13,082 nt of DNA from an uncultured Dorea sp. (GTDB lineage Bacteria; Bacillota; Clostridia; Lachnospirales; Lachnospiraceae): positions 2,689 through 15,770 of the forward strand of contig CAJTUQ010000066.1 of NCBI GenBank assembly GCA_910579335.1, written 5' to 3'. Position numbers and translations under genes: made by a program. Below, in pieces: positions 1 to 7,197 of this stretch. Numbering within the stretch: the stretch's first letter is position 1; each line of letters begins with the position of its first letter. Below the pieces are notes generated by a model. The model worked only from the letters and a program-made list of their open reading frames with translations, was not told the DNA's origin and searched no databases.

Positions 1-73
1 GGGAGACAAAGTAGAGCCAAGAAAAGAATTTATAGAAGAAAATGCAAAATATGTTAAGAATCTTGATGTATAG
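1..73 (+). CDS. gyrB: DNA gyrase subunit B, C-terminal end (partial)
   Basis: Only the last 23 codons are present, read from base 2 to the TAG at 71-73. The peptide ends EFIEENAKYVKNLDV, which matches the usual C-terminus of bacterial GyrB in the TOPRIM/C-terminal tail region. GyrB is the ATPase subunit of DNA gyrase and works with GyrA to introduce negative supercoils. The stop lies 28 bases before gyrA, so the two genes probably form the common gyrB-gyrA operon. The identification rests on the tail sequence and the neighbour, and the rest of the gene lies outside the window. Confidence 0.85.
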   Translation, partial: GDKVEPRKEFIEENAKYVKNLDV

Positions 74-101
74 ATGAATGTAAGAGAAAGGACAGGAAAA
101 A

Positions 102-2642
102 ATGGAAGATAATATTTTTGATAAAGTCCATGAAGTGGATCTGAAAAAGACGATGGAAACCTCTTACATTGATTATGCTATGAGTGTTATCGCGTCAAGA
201 GCGCTTCCTGATGTAAGAGACGGTTTAAAGCCGGTTCAGAGAAGAATCCTGTATTCAATGATTGAACTCAATAACGGACCGGACAAGCCGCACAGGAAAT
301 GTGCCCGTATCGTAGGTGATACGATGGGTAAATACCACCCTCACGGCGACAGTTCTATTTATGGCGCTTTAGTTAATATGGCTCAGGAATGGTCTACCAG
401 GTATCCGCTTGTCGACGGGCATGGGAACTTTGGTTCGATGGATGGAGACGGCGCCGCTGCCATGCGTTATACGGAGGCGCGTCTGAGCAGGATTTCAATG
501 GAATTGACGGCGGATATTAATAAAGACACGGTAGATTTTGCTCCGAACTTTGATGAAACGGAGAAAGAACCGGTTGTACTTCCGGCGCGATTTCCAAATC
601 TTTTGGTTAACGGTACTTCGGGAATTGCCGTAGGTATGGCTACGAACATTCCGCCGCATAATTTAAAAGAGATTATTAATGCAGTTGTTAAAATTATTGA
701 CAATCAGATAGAAGATAAGGAAGAGACTACAATTGAAGAAATTCTGCAGATTGTGAAAGGGCCTGATTTTCCGACAGGCGGTATGATACTCGGTACAAGG
801 GGGATTGAAGAGGCATATCGCACAGGGCGCGGAAAAATACGTGTACGCGCCATAACGGATATTGAGTCTATGCCAAATGGAAAGAGCCGGATTATTGTTA
901 CAGAACTGCCGTATATGGTAAATAAGGCAAGACTGATAGAAAAGATTGCGGAGCTGGTACGTGATAAAAAGATTGACGGAATCACGGATTTAAGTGACCA
1001 ATCAAATAGAGAAGGAATGCGCATTGTCATAGAACTTCGCCGGGATGTGAATGCTAACGTACTTTTAAATCAGTTGTTTAAACATACACAGCTTCAGGAT
1101 ACTTTTGGCGTAATTATGCTTGCATTGGTTAATAATGAGCCGAAAGTGCTGAACCTTCTTGATATGCTGAATTTTTATTTAAAGCATCAGGAAGAAGTCG
1201 TTACGCGCCGTACAAAATATGAATTAAATAAAGCAAAAGAAAGAGCTCACATCTTAGAAGGACTGCTTATTGCTCTTGATAACATTGATGAAGTTATAAA
1301 AATTATCAGAGGTTCCCAGACGGTACAGATTGCCAAGACAGAGCTTATGGAAAGATTCGGACTTTCTGAAGTTCAGGCACAGGCAATTGTGGATATGCGC
1401 CTTAGGGCTCTTACAGGTTTAGAGAGAGAGAAGCTGGAAGCAGAATATAATGAGCTGATGAAACAGATTGAACGATTGGAGGCAATTCTTGCAGACAGAA
1501 AGCTTCTTTTGGGAGTAATAAAAAAAGAAATTGTTATAATCCGGGATAAGTACGGCGATGAGAGAAGAACTTCTGTCGGATTTGATGAATACGATATATC
1601 TATGGAGGATTTAATTCCAAAGGAAGATGTTGTAATTACAATGACGAAACTTGGGTATATTAAGCGGATGTCGCATGATACCTTTAAATCACAGAACAGA
1701 GGAGGAAAAGGTATTAAAGGAATGCAGACTTTGGATGAAGATTATGTAGAAGAGCTTTTTATTTCCCATACGCATCATTATATTATGTTTTTTACAAATA
1801 CGGGACGTGTTTATCGTATGAAAGCGTACGAAATACCGGAAGCAAGCCGTACTTCAAGAGGGACTGCGATTGTCAATCTTCTGCAGCTTATGCCGGGAGA
1901 AAAGATAAGCGCTGTCATTGAGCTGGATGATTATCGGGACGGCGAATATTTGTTTATGGCGACAAAAAGAGGCCTGGTGAAGAAAACACCGATAAAGGAA
2001 TATGAAAATGTCCGCAGAAAAGGTCTCGCCGCTATTACACTCCGGGAAGATGATGAATTGATTGAAGTGAAATATACGGATGGAAAAAATGATATCCTTC
2101 TTGTAACAAAGTATGGACAATGTATCCGGTTTAATGAAAAAGATGTGCGGCCGACAGGAAGAACGTCTATGGGTGTGAGGGGGATGAATTTGTCCGACCG
2201 GGACGAAATTATCGGAATGCAGCTGGAGATACAAGGAAGAGAACTTCTTATCGCATCTGAAAAAGGCATGGGAAAAAGAACGGATATTTCAGAATTTACC
2301 TGCCAAAACAGAGGGGGAAAAGGAGTAAAATGTTATAAGATTACTGAAAAAACGGGTAATGTAGTAGGTGTGAAGGCGGTTAACGAGGATGATGAAATTA
2401 TGATTATTAACACCGAAGGAATCATTATCCGAATGAAATGTGACGGAATATCTGTTCTTGGAAGAATTACGTCGGGAGTAAAGCTTATCAACCTGAAAGA
2501 AGGAGACACCGTAGCAAGTATTGCAAAAGTGAGAAAGGGTGATGAGGAGGAGAATGAAAACCCCGACGAATCAGATAATGAAAAAGATTCTGACGAAAAT
2601 ACGGATAATTCCATAGATGAATCAAAGTATAATGAATCGTAA
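102..2642 (+). CDS. gyrA: DNA gyrase subunit A
   Basis: GyrA is the DNA breakage-reunion subunit of type IIA topoisomerase gyrase. The 846-aa length is normal for the family. The N-terminal winged-helix/tower region carries the active-site tyrosine in the motif AAAMRYTE (Tyr123). The quinolone-determining stretch KYHPHGDSSIYGALV spans residues 77-91. The C-terminal beta-pinwheel (about residues 500-810) contains the GyrA-box QNRGGKG, which distinguishes gyrase from topoisomerase IV; a second copy of this motif occurs in a late blade. The last 35 or so residues are a very acidic Glu/Asp/Asn tail. The ATG at 102 follows an AGGACAGG-type ribosome site and gives the standard N-terminus. At the position equal to E. 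coli Asp87 the residue is Gly88 (codon GGC, 363-365). I think this is the natural residue in related Clostridia, but it is the site of known resistance changes. Confidence 0.98.
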   Translation: MEDNIFDKVHEVDLKKTMETSYIDYAMSVIASRALPDVRDGLKPVQRRILYSMIELNNGPDKPHRKCARIVGDTMGKYHPHGDSSIYGALVNMAQEWSTRYPLVDGHGNFGSMDGDGAAAMRYTEARLSRISMELTADINKDTVDFAPNFDETEKEPVVLPARFPNLLVNGTSGIAVGMATNIPPHNLKEIINAVVKIIDNQIEDKEETTIEEILQIVKGPDFPTGGMILGTRGIEEAYRTGRGKIRVRAITDIESMPNGKSRIIVTELPYMVNKARLIEKIAELVRDKKIDGITDLSDQSNREGMRIVIELRRDVNANVLLNQLFKHTQLQDTFGVIMLALVNNEPKVLNLLDMLNFYLKHQEEVVTRRTKYELNKAKERAHILEGLLIALDNIDEVIKIIRGSQTVQIAKTELMERFGLSEVQAQAIVDMRLRALTGLEREKLEAEYNELMKQIERLEAILADRKLLLGVIKKEIVIIRDKYGDERRTSVGFDEYDISMEDLIPKEDVVITMTKLGYIKRMSHDTFKSQNRGGKGIKGMQTLDEDYVEELFISHTHHYIMFFTNTGRVYRMKAYEIPEASRTSRGTAIVNLLQLMPGEKISAVIELDDYRDGEYLFMATKRGLVKKTPIKEYENVRRKGLAAITLREDDELIEVKYTDGKNDILLVTKYGQCIRFNEKDVRPTGRTSMGVRGMNLSDRDEIIGMQLEIQGRELLIASEKGMGKRTDISEFTCQNRGGKGVKCYKITEKTGNVVGVKAVNEDDEIMIINTEGIIIRMKCDGISVLGRITSGVKLINLKEGDTVASIAKVRKGDEEENENPDESDNEKDSDENTDNSIDESKYNES

Positions 2643-2645
2643 AAG

Positions 2646-2693
2646 ATAGGAAAAGAACCGCATTAACAGAAGTTAATGCGGTTCTTTTCCTAT
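2646..2693 (+). terminator. Bidirectional Rho-independent terminator after gyrA
   Basis: A perfect inverted repeat has 22-base arms (2646-2667 and 2672-2693) and an AGAA loop. The inner part is a GC-bearing stem with an A-rich tract on the left arm and a TTCTTTTCC tract on the right arm, so it can stop transcription in both directions. It lies four bases after the gyrA stop and 28 bases beyond the stop of the convergent minus-strand gene, so it probably serves both. Confidence 0.9.
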
Positions 2694-2721
2694 GTAGTGC
2701 TGCATAGGGAATGTTTTTTAA

Positions 2722-3177
2722 TTACTTTTCTTGTGCATCCAGTTCTCTGATGATAATTTCAGCAACCTTAACTACGGTAGCTTCCACGAATTTTGTACAC
2801 TGGGCTTTTCTTTCAGGAGAATTTTTTTCCATGCCCCGTGTAAGGACACGGCAGCATGTGCCGCCGCAGGTTTCTTTAAAATAATCGTGAAATTCTTTTG
2901 TAAGCTCAAAGCATTTTATATTTTTTGGGTCTCCTGGTGTAGAGCGCCCAAAAAAATAACCGATGCACATGGTAGCTCCCGCTAAGGCTCCGCAGATACA
3001 TCCGCCTCCCCCAAGACCCCACGGGAAACCGGAGCTCATTTTGATAGCGTCATCAGACATGTCCAAATCGAAGGCTTTGCGTATCGTATAAATGACAGAT
3101 TCGGAACAGGTAAAACCTGAATGAAAGATATCAACAGCATCCTGTTTTAATTGTTCAAAATTTATGTCTGTAGTCAT
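2722..3177 (-). CDS. C_GCAxxG_C_C family protein (putative redox-active)
   Basis: The 151-aa protein is Cys- and Gly-rich. Its conserved pattern begins with GFTCSESV (Cys24), continues with GGGGCICGALAGATMCIG (Cys60, Cys62, Cys71) and a later Cys89, and ends in CGGTCC (Cys104, Cys108, Cys109) with Cys127. This matches the C_GCAxxG_C_C family, common in anaerobes and thought to be redox-active or metal/cluster-binding, with no firmly known reaction. There is no signal peptide or membrane segment, so it is probably cytoplasmic. I chose the ATG at 3177 because a strong AAGGAGG site (3184-3190) lies six bases upstream; an ORF extension further upstream crosses this site and is unlikely to be translated. 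A weak promoter-like pair (TTGATT, 16 bases, TATCAT) lies upstream on the minus strand. Confidence 0.85.
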   Translation of the reverse strand: MTTDINFEQLKQDAVDIFHSGFTCSESVIYTIRKAFDLDMSDDAIKMSSGFPWGLGGGGCICGALAGATMCIGYFFGRSTPGDPKNIKCFELTKEFHDYFKETCGGTCCRVLTRGMEKNSPERKAQCTKFVEATVVKVAEIIIRELDAQEK

Positions 3178-3432
3178 AGTGAACCTCCTTGTAAATAATA
3201 GATTTGTATTTAATGATATCATATATAATGGGGAAATCAATCCCTGCCCTGTGCGAATATTTTTATATTATTTTCAAAACTATAGATTTTTAAAGGCAAA
3301 TCCATTATCCAACATCAATCGGTATCCCCAAGAAGCTGGGAAAATATTGCTCAATTCATCATTTCATCCCTTCAAACGGATTTTCTCCAAGTCTTGAAAA
3401 GTAGACTTGTAAGGCCGGCTCTAAATAGCCGT
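3178..3432 (-). other. Intergenic region with possible decayed coding remnant
   Basis: There is no intact gene. On the minus strand, about 3282-3355 reads as an open segment ending in FPASWGYRLMLDNGFAFKNL before a TAG, and a second frame (about 3368-3431) ends in FSRLGENPFEGMK. Both look more like protein tails than random sequence. MerR regulators of the type at 3433-3687 often precede ABC transporter genes, so these could be remnants of such an operon after an internal deletion. That is inference and I cannot name the source protein. Confidence 0.3.
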
Positions 3433-3687
3433 TTACAATTCTATTTTCTCTCGTATGCTATCCGCCTGTTCGGTAAGGGCGGCTGCCACATCACTCGGTG
3501 TTTCTAGAGAAATTAAGCGATGCTTTATATCATCCAAAGAAAAACCCAATGATTTCAAAGATATAATTTGATGAAGGATAATGAAATCTTTATCTGTATA
3601 AAGTCTTCGCCCGCCTTTACTTTCTGCCGAAGGGAATAACAAACCTTCCTTGTCATAGTATTGCAATGTACGGACAGTAATTCCCAT
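3433..3687 (-). pseudogene. MerR-family transcriptional regulator, truncated
   Basis: The reading frame contains a clear MerR winged-helix domain: MGITVRTLQYYDKEGLLFPS, then GGRRLYTDKD and LKSLGFSLDDIKHRL. The frame continues upstream of the ATG as FEKGVAKK, the expected first helix of the domain, but reaches a TAA with no start codon. It stops at residue 84 after IREKIEL, where relatives continue with a dimerisation helix and an effector domain. The gene therefore seems truncated at both ends. A GGAG lies 11 bases before the ATG, so an 84-aa product is possible, but it would lack the N-terminal part of the DNA-binding fold. A broken remnant is the simpler reading; a small functional regulator is the alternative. 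Confidence 0.7.
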
Positions 3688-3764
3688 TTTCTTTGCAACT
3701 CCTTTTTCAAAAGTTTTGCGGCAGAGCTTTTAGAAATTTCGCAGGATACAGTGGAGAAGGTAGT

Positions 3765-3796
3765 AAAAAAATAGAAAACGGACTCTTCAGAGTCCG
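3765..3796 (-). terminator. Rho-independent terminator of the glycerate kinase gene
   Basis: CGGACTC (3779-3785) pairs perfectly with GAGTCCG (3790-3796) around a four-base loop. Read on the minus strand, the stem is followed by TTTTCTATTTTTTT (3765-3778). It lies 64 bases beyond the kinase stop codon. Confidence 0.88.
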
Positions 3797-3860
3797 CATA
3801 TGTGTAAAGATTTATATAATAACAGCAAAATGATGAGAAAGGATATGATGTAATTAATAT

Positions 3861-4988
3861 TTAAAGAATCCGAAAAATTTGTTCTGCTGTTTCAGCCATA
3901 TTTTTATATGCATTTTCTTTTTTCATTGCATCTTCCAGTGTGGTAACACCTCGTACGATTGGGAAAAATGCATCGATTCCTGCATGATTGCATGCAGAGG
4001 CTCCTTCAGTGACAGCACCGGCGAAAGCGATTACTTTTGAATTATATTTTTTTGCGAGACGGGCGACTCCCACGGGAGCTTTTCCCATAGCTGTCTGATG
4101 GTCCAAACGTCCTTCCCCCGTTACAACAATCTCCGCATCTTTTAATTCATCTTCAAGACCTACAGCATTGAGAATCAATTCAATACCTGGAGTAAGTTCT
4201 GCACCGATATAGCTTAAAAAAGCGAATCCAAGACCTCCTGCGGCACCCGCGCCAGGAGTATTGGAATTATCATGTCCAAGTGCGGCGGCAGTAACTTTCG
4301 CAAAATTATCCATTCCTTTATCCAGGTCTGTCTTAAGACTGTCAGTGACGCCTTTTTGAGGGCCATATATGTAAGTTGCGCCGTTTTTACCGCAGAGAGG
4401 ATTGTTTACATCACAGGCTATACGGAACCTGCATTTATGGATAAGAGAATTACAATTTTCAATATTGATAGATGCAATTTTAGAAAGAGCCTGCCCACCT
4501 TCACCGACATCGTTTCCATTCTTATCAAAAAATTGATATCCGAGTGCTTTAAGCATTCCAATACCGCCGTCGTTGGTAGCGCTTCCTCCAATACCGATAA
4601 TAAAATTCCGGCATCCTTTTTTCATTGCGTCAGTAATCATTTCTCCGACACCGTAGGTAGTGGCAAGAAGAGGATTTTTTTCTGAATCCGGAATAAGAGT
4701 AATTCCGGCAGCAGACGCCATTTCCATAATGGCGGTATTAGATTTTTCTAAATATCCATAGTAACAGGAAACAGGCTTACCCATCGGACCTGTAACGGTA
4801 ATATCTATCCGTTTTCCATTTAGTCCTTCAATCAGTGCATCCACTGTGCCTTCACCGCCGTCGGCCAGCGGTTTTACAATAATATCGGCATCCGGCTTTG
4901 CTTTTAAGATTCCTTCTTTTGCCGCTGTTCCGGCTTCAATGGACGAAAGGCTTCCTTTTAGAGAATCAATTGCGATGACAACCTTCAT
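3861..4988 (-). CDS. glxK: Glycerate kinase (GlxK/GarK family)
   Basis: Glycerate kinase phosphorylates D-glycerate with ATP, usually to 2-phosphoglycerate in this family. It feeds products of sugar-acid, glyoxylate or serine breakdown into glycolysis and is cytoplasmic. The 375-aa length is typical. Family motifs appear in order: N-terminal VIAIDSLKGSLS (residues 5-15), LADGGEGTVDAL (41-52), GIGGSATNDGGIG (132-144), GAAGGLGF, and TGEGRLDHQTAMGK in the C-terminal third. The ATG at 4988 is preceded by GGAGGG (4998-5003) with a nine-base spacer and gives the standard N-terminus. The gene lies downstream of, and on the same strand as, a CdaR-type regulator, a common pairing that suggests control by glycerate or diacid supply. 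The garK name would serve as well; the symbol is by family. Confidence 0.93.
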   Translation of the reverse strand: MKVVIAIDSLKGSLSSIEAGTAAKEGILKAKPDADIIVKPLADGGEGTVDALIEGLNGKRIDITVTGPMGKPVSCYYGYLEKSNTAIMEMASAAGITLIPDSEKNPLLATTYGVGEMITDAMKKGCRNFIIGIGGSATNDGGIGMLKALGYQFFDKNGNDVGEGGQALSKIASINIENCNSLIHKCRFRIACDVNNPLCGKNGATYIYGPQKGVTDSLKTDLDKGMDNFAKVTAAALGHDNSNTPGAGAAGGLGFAFLSYIGAELTPGIELILNAVGLEDELKDAEIVVTGEGRLDHQTAMGKAPVGVARLAKKYNSKVIAFAGAVTEGASACNHAGIDAFFPIVRGVTTLEDAMKKENAYKNMAETAEQIFRIL

Positions 4989-5032
4989 AACTATGTTCCC
5001 TCCGTTAATAATTTATAAATATTCTTGTCTTT

Positions 5033-5081
5033 TATACTAGTATAGCATGTTGTAGAAAAAAAAATATGTTCTATATAACAT
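5033..5081 (-). promoter_or_regulatory. AT-rich glxK upstream region with two palindromes
   Basis: Between the regulator and the kinase lies a 160-base AT-rich region. It has a perfect 12-base palindrome TATACTAGTATA (5033-5044) and an inverted repeat ATGTT, six bases, AACAT (5066-5081). A TATACT or TATAAA element in and next to the palindrome could be a -10 box for the minus strand, but I see no good -35 box, as expected for an activator-dependent promoter. Either palindrome could be the CdaR operator. This is a candidate assignment only. Confidence 0.35.
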
Positions 5082-5121
5082 AAAAACTAAAAATAATATA
5101 ATAAAATATGTAATAAATACA

Positions 5122-5153
5122 ATAAGCAAGAACAATGGTATGCTCCTGCTTAT
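5122..5153 (-). terminator. Likely terminator overlapping the cdaR stop codon
   Basis: In the minus-strand RNA a 13-bp stem (two G-U pairs) forms between 5141-5153 and 5122-5134 around a six-base loop. It includes the cdaR stop codon and is followed by UGUAUUUAUU. The U-tract is imperfect, so termination may be partial, leaving some readthrough into the kinase gene. Confidence 0.55.
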
Positions 5154-6259
5154 AAATCATTTGAAATAAATTCCTTTTCCTGCATATGAACCGCCAAATA
5201 TAAGATAACCGCATCTTTAAAATTTCTTGGATTAAGTCCGCATATACGATGTATCCGGTTTAATTTGTACTGCAGCGTATTTTTATGAAGAAAAAGACGG
5301 CTGCAGGTTTTGCTCAGCGATTGGCCTTCTTCATAATAAATATGAAGTAAAGAGATATCTTCAACCGATAATCCTGAGAGAACTTTAGACAAATACTCTT
5401 TCCTGCTTTCAGGCGAGATGGAGCTTAAGATAATTTCCAGTGTCAAATCGTCAAACAGAGAAAAAGACGGATTTTTTGCAGCTGCGTTTATAAGAGCAGT
5501 TTTTGCGGTATGAAAGGATAAACGCATATTAAAGATATCTTCAGCGCATCCGATTCCCATATGCAGTAAATTTTGATTCATAGAACAAAAATCATAAAGG
5601 ACAGATTTATTTTCCTTGATTATATTATCATCGGCCAGCGCAATAAATTTGTCTGGATAATAATCACAATATATAGTGATATTGAGACGTTCAAATAAAT
5701 GAATGATTTTGGCTTCTATAGAAGAAACAGCAGCAGAAGCTTCATTAGTATGAATACAAATAATTATAATCCTCTTTGCGGTACGTTCATTTATTTGAAA
5801 ATCTTTCAGAGAAGAAAAGACAAATTCGGGAATATCAAGGTTATCAGAAGTCAGGCAATTCAGCAGATATCTTTTCTTTTCTGACAATGTATGCGCACTG
5901 CCGCTTTGCTCCTGCTCACGGATAAGGAGTCTGGTAATACGTTCAGCCAGCAGCGCATAGCTGCGGACATTTTCCGGATTACCGCTGATGCCGATAACTG
6001 CGACAAATAATCCGTTGTGGGTAATAGGTATGTTAACGCCGCAGTTTGTTCCTATATAATTGTCATCCTGTGTAACTTCAATTGTACTTTGAGTATCAGC
6101 TGCTTTCTTTCCTATTTCATGGAATGTACCAATGCGGTCTTCGTTTGTGCTTGCAAAAATAATTCCCTTTTTATTGATAAAGTTAATATCCTGTCCGCAG
6201 ATATCGTGGACGGTATTTACAATTTGCTGTGCAAGTGCTTTGCTTACAGTGGTAATCAT
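5150..6259 (-). CDS. cdaR: CdaR-type sugar-diacid/glycerate transcriptional regulator
   Basis: The 369-aa protein is a transcription factor of the CdaR/PucR group. Residues about 4-135 form the putative diacid-recognition domain: ALAQQIVNTVHDICGQDINF opens it, followed by GTNCGVNIPI and VAVIGISGNPENVR. A middle GGDEF-like region follows (about 140-290). The C-terminus holds the PucR-type helix-turn-helix: EGQSLSKTCSRLFLHKNTLQ, then YKLNRI and CGLNPRNFKDAV. Such proteins activate genes for glucarate, galactarate or glycerate use in response to the acid. The adjacent glycerate kinase on the same strand is the obvious target. The ATG at 6259 has a GGGAGA site (6267-6272) seven bases upstream. 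No permease or dehydratase gene is nearby, so the natural inducer may be glycerate rather than a C6 diacid; this is inference. Confidence 0.9.
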   Translation of the reverse strand: MITTVSKALAQQIVNTVHDICGQDINFINKKGIIFASTNEDRIGTFHEIGKKAADTQSTIEVTQDDNYIGTNCGVNIPITHNGLFVAVIGISGNPENVRSYALLAERITRLLIREQEQSGSAHTLSEKKRYLLNCLTSDNLDIPEFVFSSLKDFQINERTAKRIIIICIHTNEASAAVSSIEAKIIHLFERLNITIYCDYYPDKFIALADDNIIKENKSVLYDFCSMNQNLLHMGIGCAEDIFNMRLSFHTAKTALINAAAKNPSFSLFDDLTLEIILSSISPESRKEYLSKVLSGLSVEDISLLHIYYEEGQSLSKTCSRLFLHKNTLQYKLNRIHRICGLNPRNFKDAVILYLAVHMQEKEFISNDL

Positions 6260-6290
6260 TTTAAATTCTCCCTGTGTTTAGATAGTTAAT

Positions 6291-6320
6291 ATATTAGCAT
6301 GTATAAAGCTTTGAAGTCAA
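6291..6320 (-). promoter_or_regulatory. Putative cdaR promoter
   Basis: On the minus strand TTGACT (6315-6320) and TAATAT (6291-6296) are separated by 18 bases, and the -10 element lies about 30 bases upstream of the cdaR start. This is a good fit to a vegetative sigma-A promoter. Confidence 0.6.
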
Positions 6321-6371
6321 ACTGTATAAAAATATTGAAAAGATAAGTAAAAAAATGATAAGTTTTAGAAT

Positions 6372-6417
6372 GAAATTCGACAAGAGGTATTAAAGCCTCT
6401 GCCGAATTTCTTTTTTT
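6372..6417 (+). terminator. First plus-strand terminator at the accessory boundary
   Basis: GAAATTCG (6373-6380 region) pairs with CGAATTTC (6403-6410), and inside it AGAGG pairs with CCTCT. Seven T residues follow (6411-6417). The terminator is plus-strand oriented, yet no plus-strand gene precedes it in the preceding 3.7 kb. It therefore either ends a lost gene, marks the end of the inserted element, or lies in the leader of the accessory operon. Confidence 0.8.
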
Positions 6418-6441
6418 ATTGAAATAGCAGAGAAAAAGAAG

Positions 6442-6481
6442 AGCGTGCAGAGTGTAGAAACTCTGACACGCTTATTTTTTT
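6442..6481 (+). terminator. Second plus-strand terminator, directly upstream of the first accessory gene
   Basis: AGCGTG-CAGAGT (6442-6453) pairs with ACTCTG-A-CACGCT (6460-6472) with a single bulged A and a six-base loop. TATTTTTTT follows. The T-tract ends 23 bases before the ATG at 6505, leaving no room for a promoter between them, so this terminator probably acts in the leader of that gene. Confidence 0.8.
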
Positions 6482-6504
6482 ACAACGAAAGAGAGGTAAA
6501 CAGA

Positions 6505-7152
6505 ATGGAAAGAGTGGCATTAAAAGAGTATGAGGCAGCAAAGGCAGCAGTATTGTACGGCAAAGAGTATGAAGAAATTTCAAGCATGGAAAATAACGTC
6601 ATTCATAAGCAGTATGTATGCAAGGACGGCAGCGGGACGTTTTACGAAAGAACAGAGGACGGCACAACAGAGTTTTGGAGTACAGAACACAGCAAAAGCC
6701 GCTTGTACGTTGACAAGGTAGAGAATAAGCCAGCACATGAGGAAAAGGAAGAGCTTAGCGAGAGCCGCCAGAAAGCAATCAAGAGAATGTATAAGCTGGT
6801 TTACTGGTTTGCTGATGAAATGCTTAAGGAAGAGGACGCAGAGAAAAGAGAGGCGGCAGAGTTTGAGAGGCAGTGTAAGGAAGAACCAGACAAACTGCAA
6901 TTCAGAGTAAGCGCCCACGACAATAACGTAAAAGTAATGAAAGACTGCATGAGAGAGGCACGGGACGCAGCAGAGTTTTTAAAGGATAGAGAGAACGATA
7001 TAGAGGAATGGCAGATAGCGGGCATAAATGCAATGTGCGACCAGTGCAACGTAGAAAAGATTATACCGTATGATTTGCCGACAGCGATAAAAGGGCTTTT
7101 ATGTATGCACATTCTTTGTAAGCCTCTTTGCATAGAGGCAGTAACAGAATAG
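6505..7152 (+). CDS. Hypothetical protein, first gene of the accessory region
   Basis: I do not recognise this 215-aa protein. It is highly charged, with a Glu/Lys/Arg-rich, probably helical middle (about residues 85-140). The C-terminus is Cys-rich (CDQCNVEK, then LLCMHILCKPLC), which could bind a metal. There is no signal peptide or clear membrane segment. The ATG at 6505 is preceded by GAAAGAGAGGTAAACAGA, the same ribosome-site cassette as several later genes. An in-frame GTG at 6445 would add 20 residues, but it lies inside the terminator stem and has no ribosome site. Only 45 bases, with a GC-rich hairpin, separate it from the next gene. Transcription must pass two terminators, which suggests conditional expression. 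Confidence 0.75.
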   Translation: MERVALKEYEAAKAAVLYGKEYEEISSMENNVIHKQYVCKDGSGTFYERTEDGTTEFWSTEHSKSRLYVDKVENKPAHEEKEELSESRQKAIKRMYKLVYWFADEMLKEEDAEKREAAEFERQCKEEPDKLQFRVSAHDNNVKVMKDCMREARDAAEFLKDRENDIEEWQIAGINAMCDQCNVEKIIPYDLPTAIKGLLCMHILCKPLCIEAVTE

Positions 7153-7158
7153 GACAAA

Positions 7159-7176
7159 GGGCGGCGAGAGCCGCCC
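7159..7176 (+). other. GC-rich intergenic hairpin with GAGA loop
   Basis: GGGCGGC (7159-7165) and GCCGCCC (7170-7176) enclose a GAGA tetraloop of the stable GNRA class, just after a stop codon. No T-tract follows, so this is more likely an RNA stability or processing element than a terminator. Confidence 0.6.
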
Positions 7177-7197
7177 ACATAGAAAGGAGCGGGGACA

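Noticed and set aside
467..2614. Several open frames on the minus strand within gyrA
   Set aside because: They lie opposite a highly conserved gene, have no ribosome sites and give low-complexity Ser/Ile/Phe-rich peptides typical of antisense frames.
3164..3397. A plus-strand open frame across the intergenic region
   Set aside because: It overlaps the start and ribosome site of the minus-strand C_GCAxxG_C_C gene and has no ribosome site of its own.
6445..6504. GTG extension of the first accessory gene
   Set aside because: The GTG lies inside a terminator stem and lacks a ribosome site, while the ATG at 6505 has the shared cassette.
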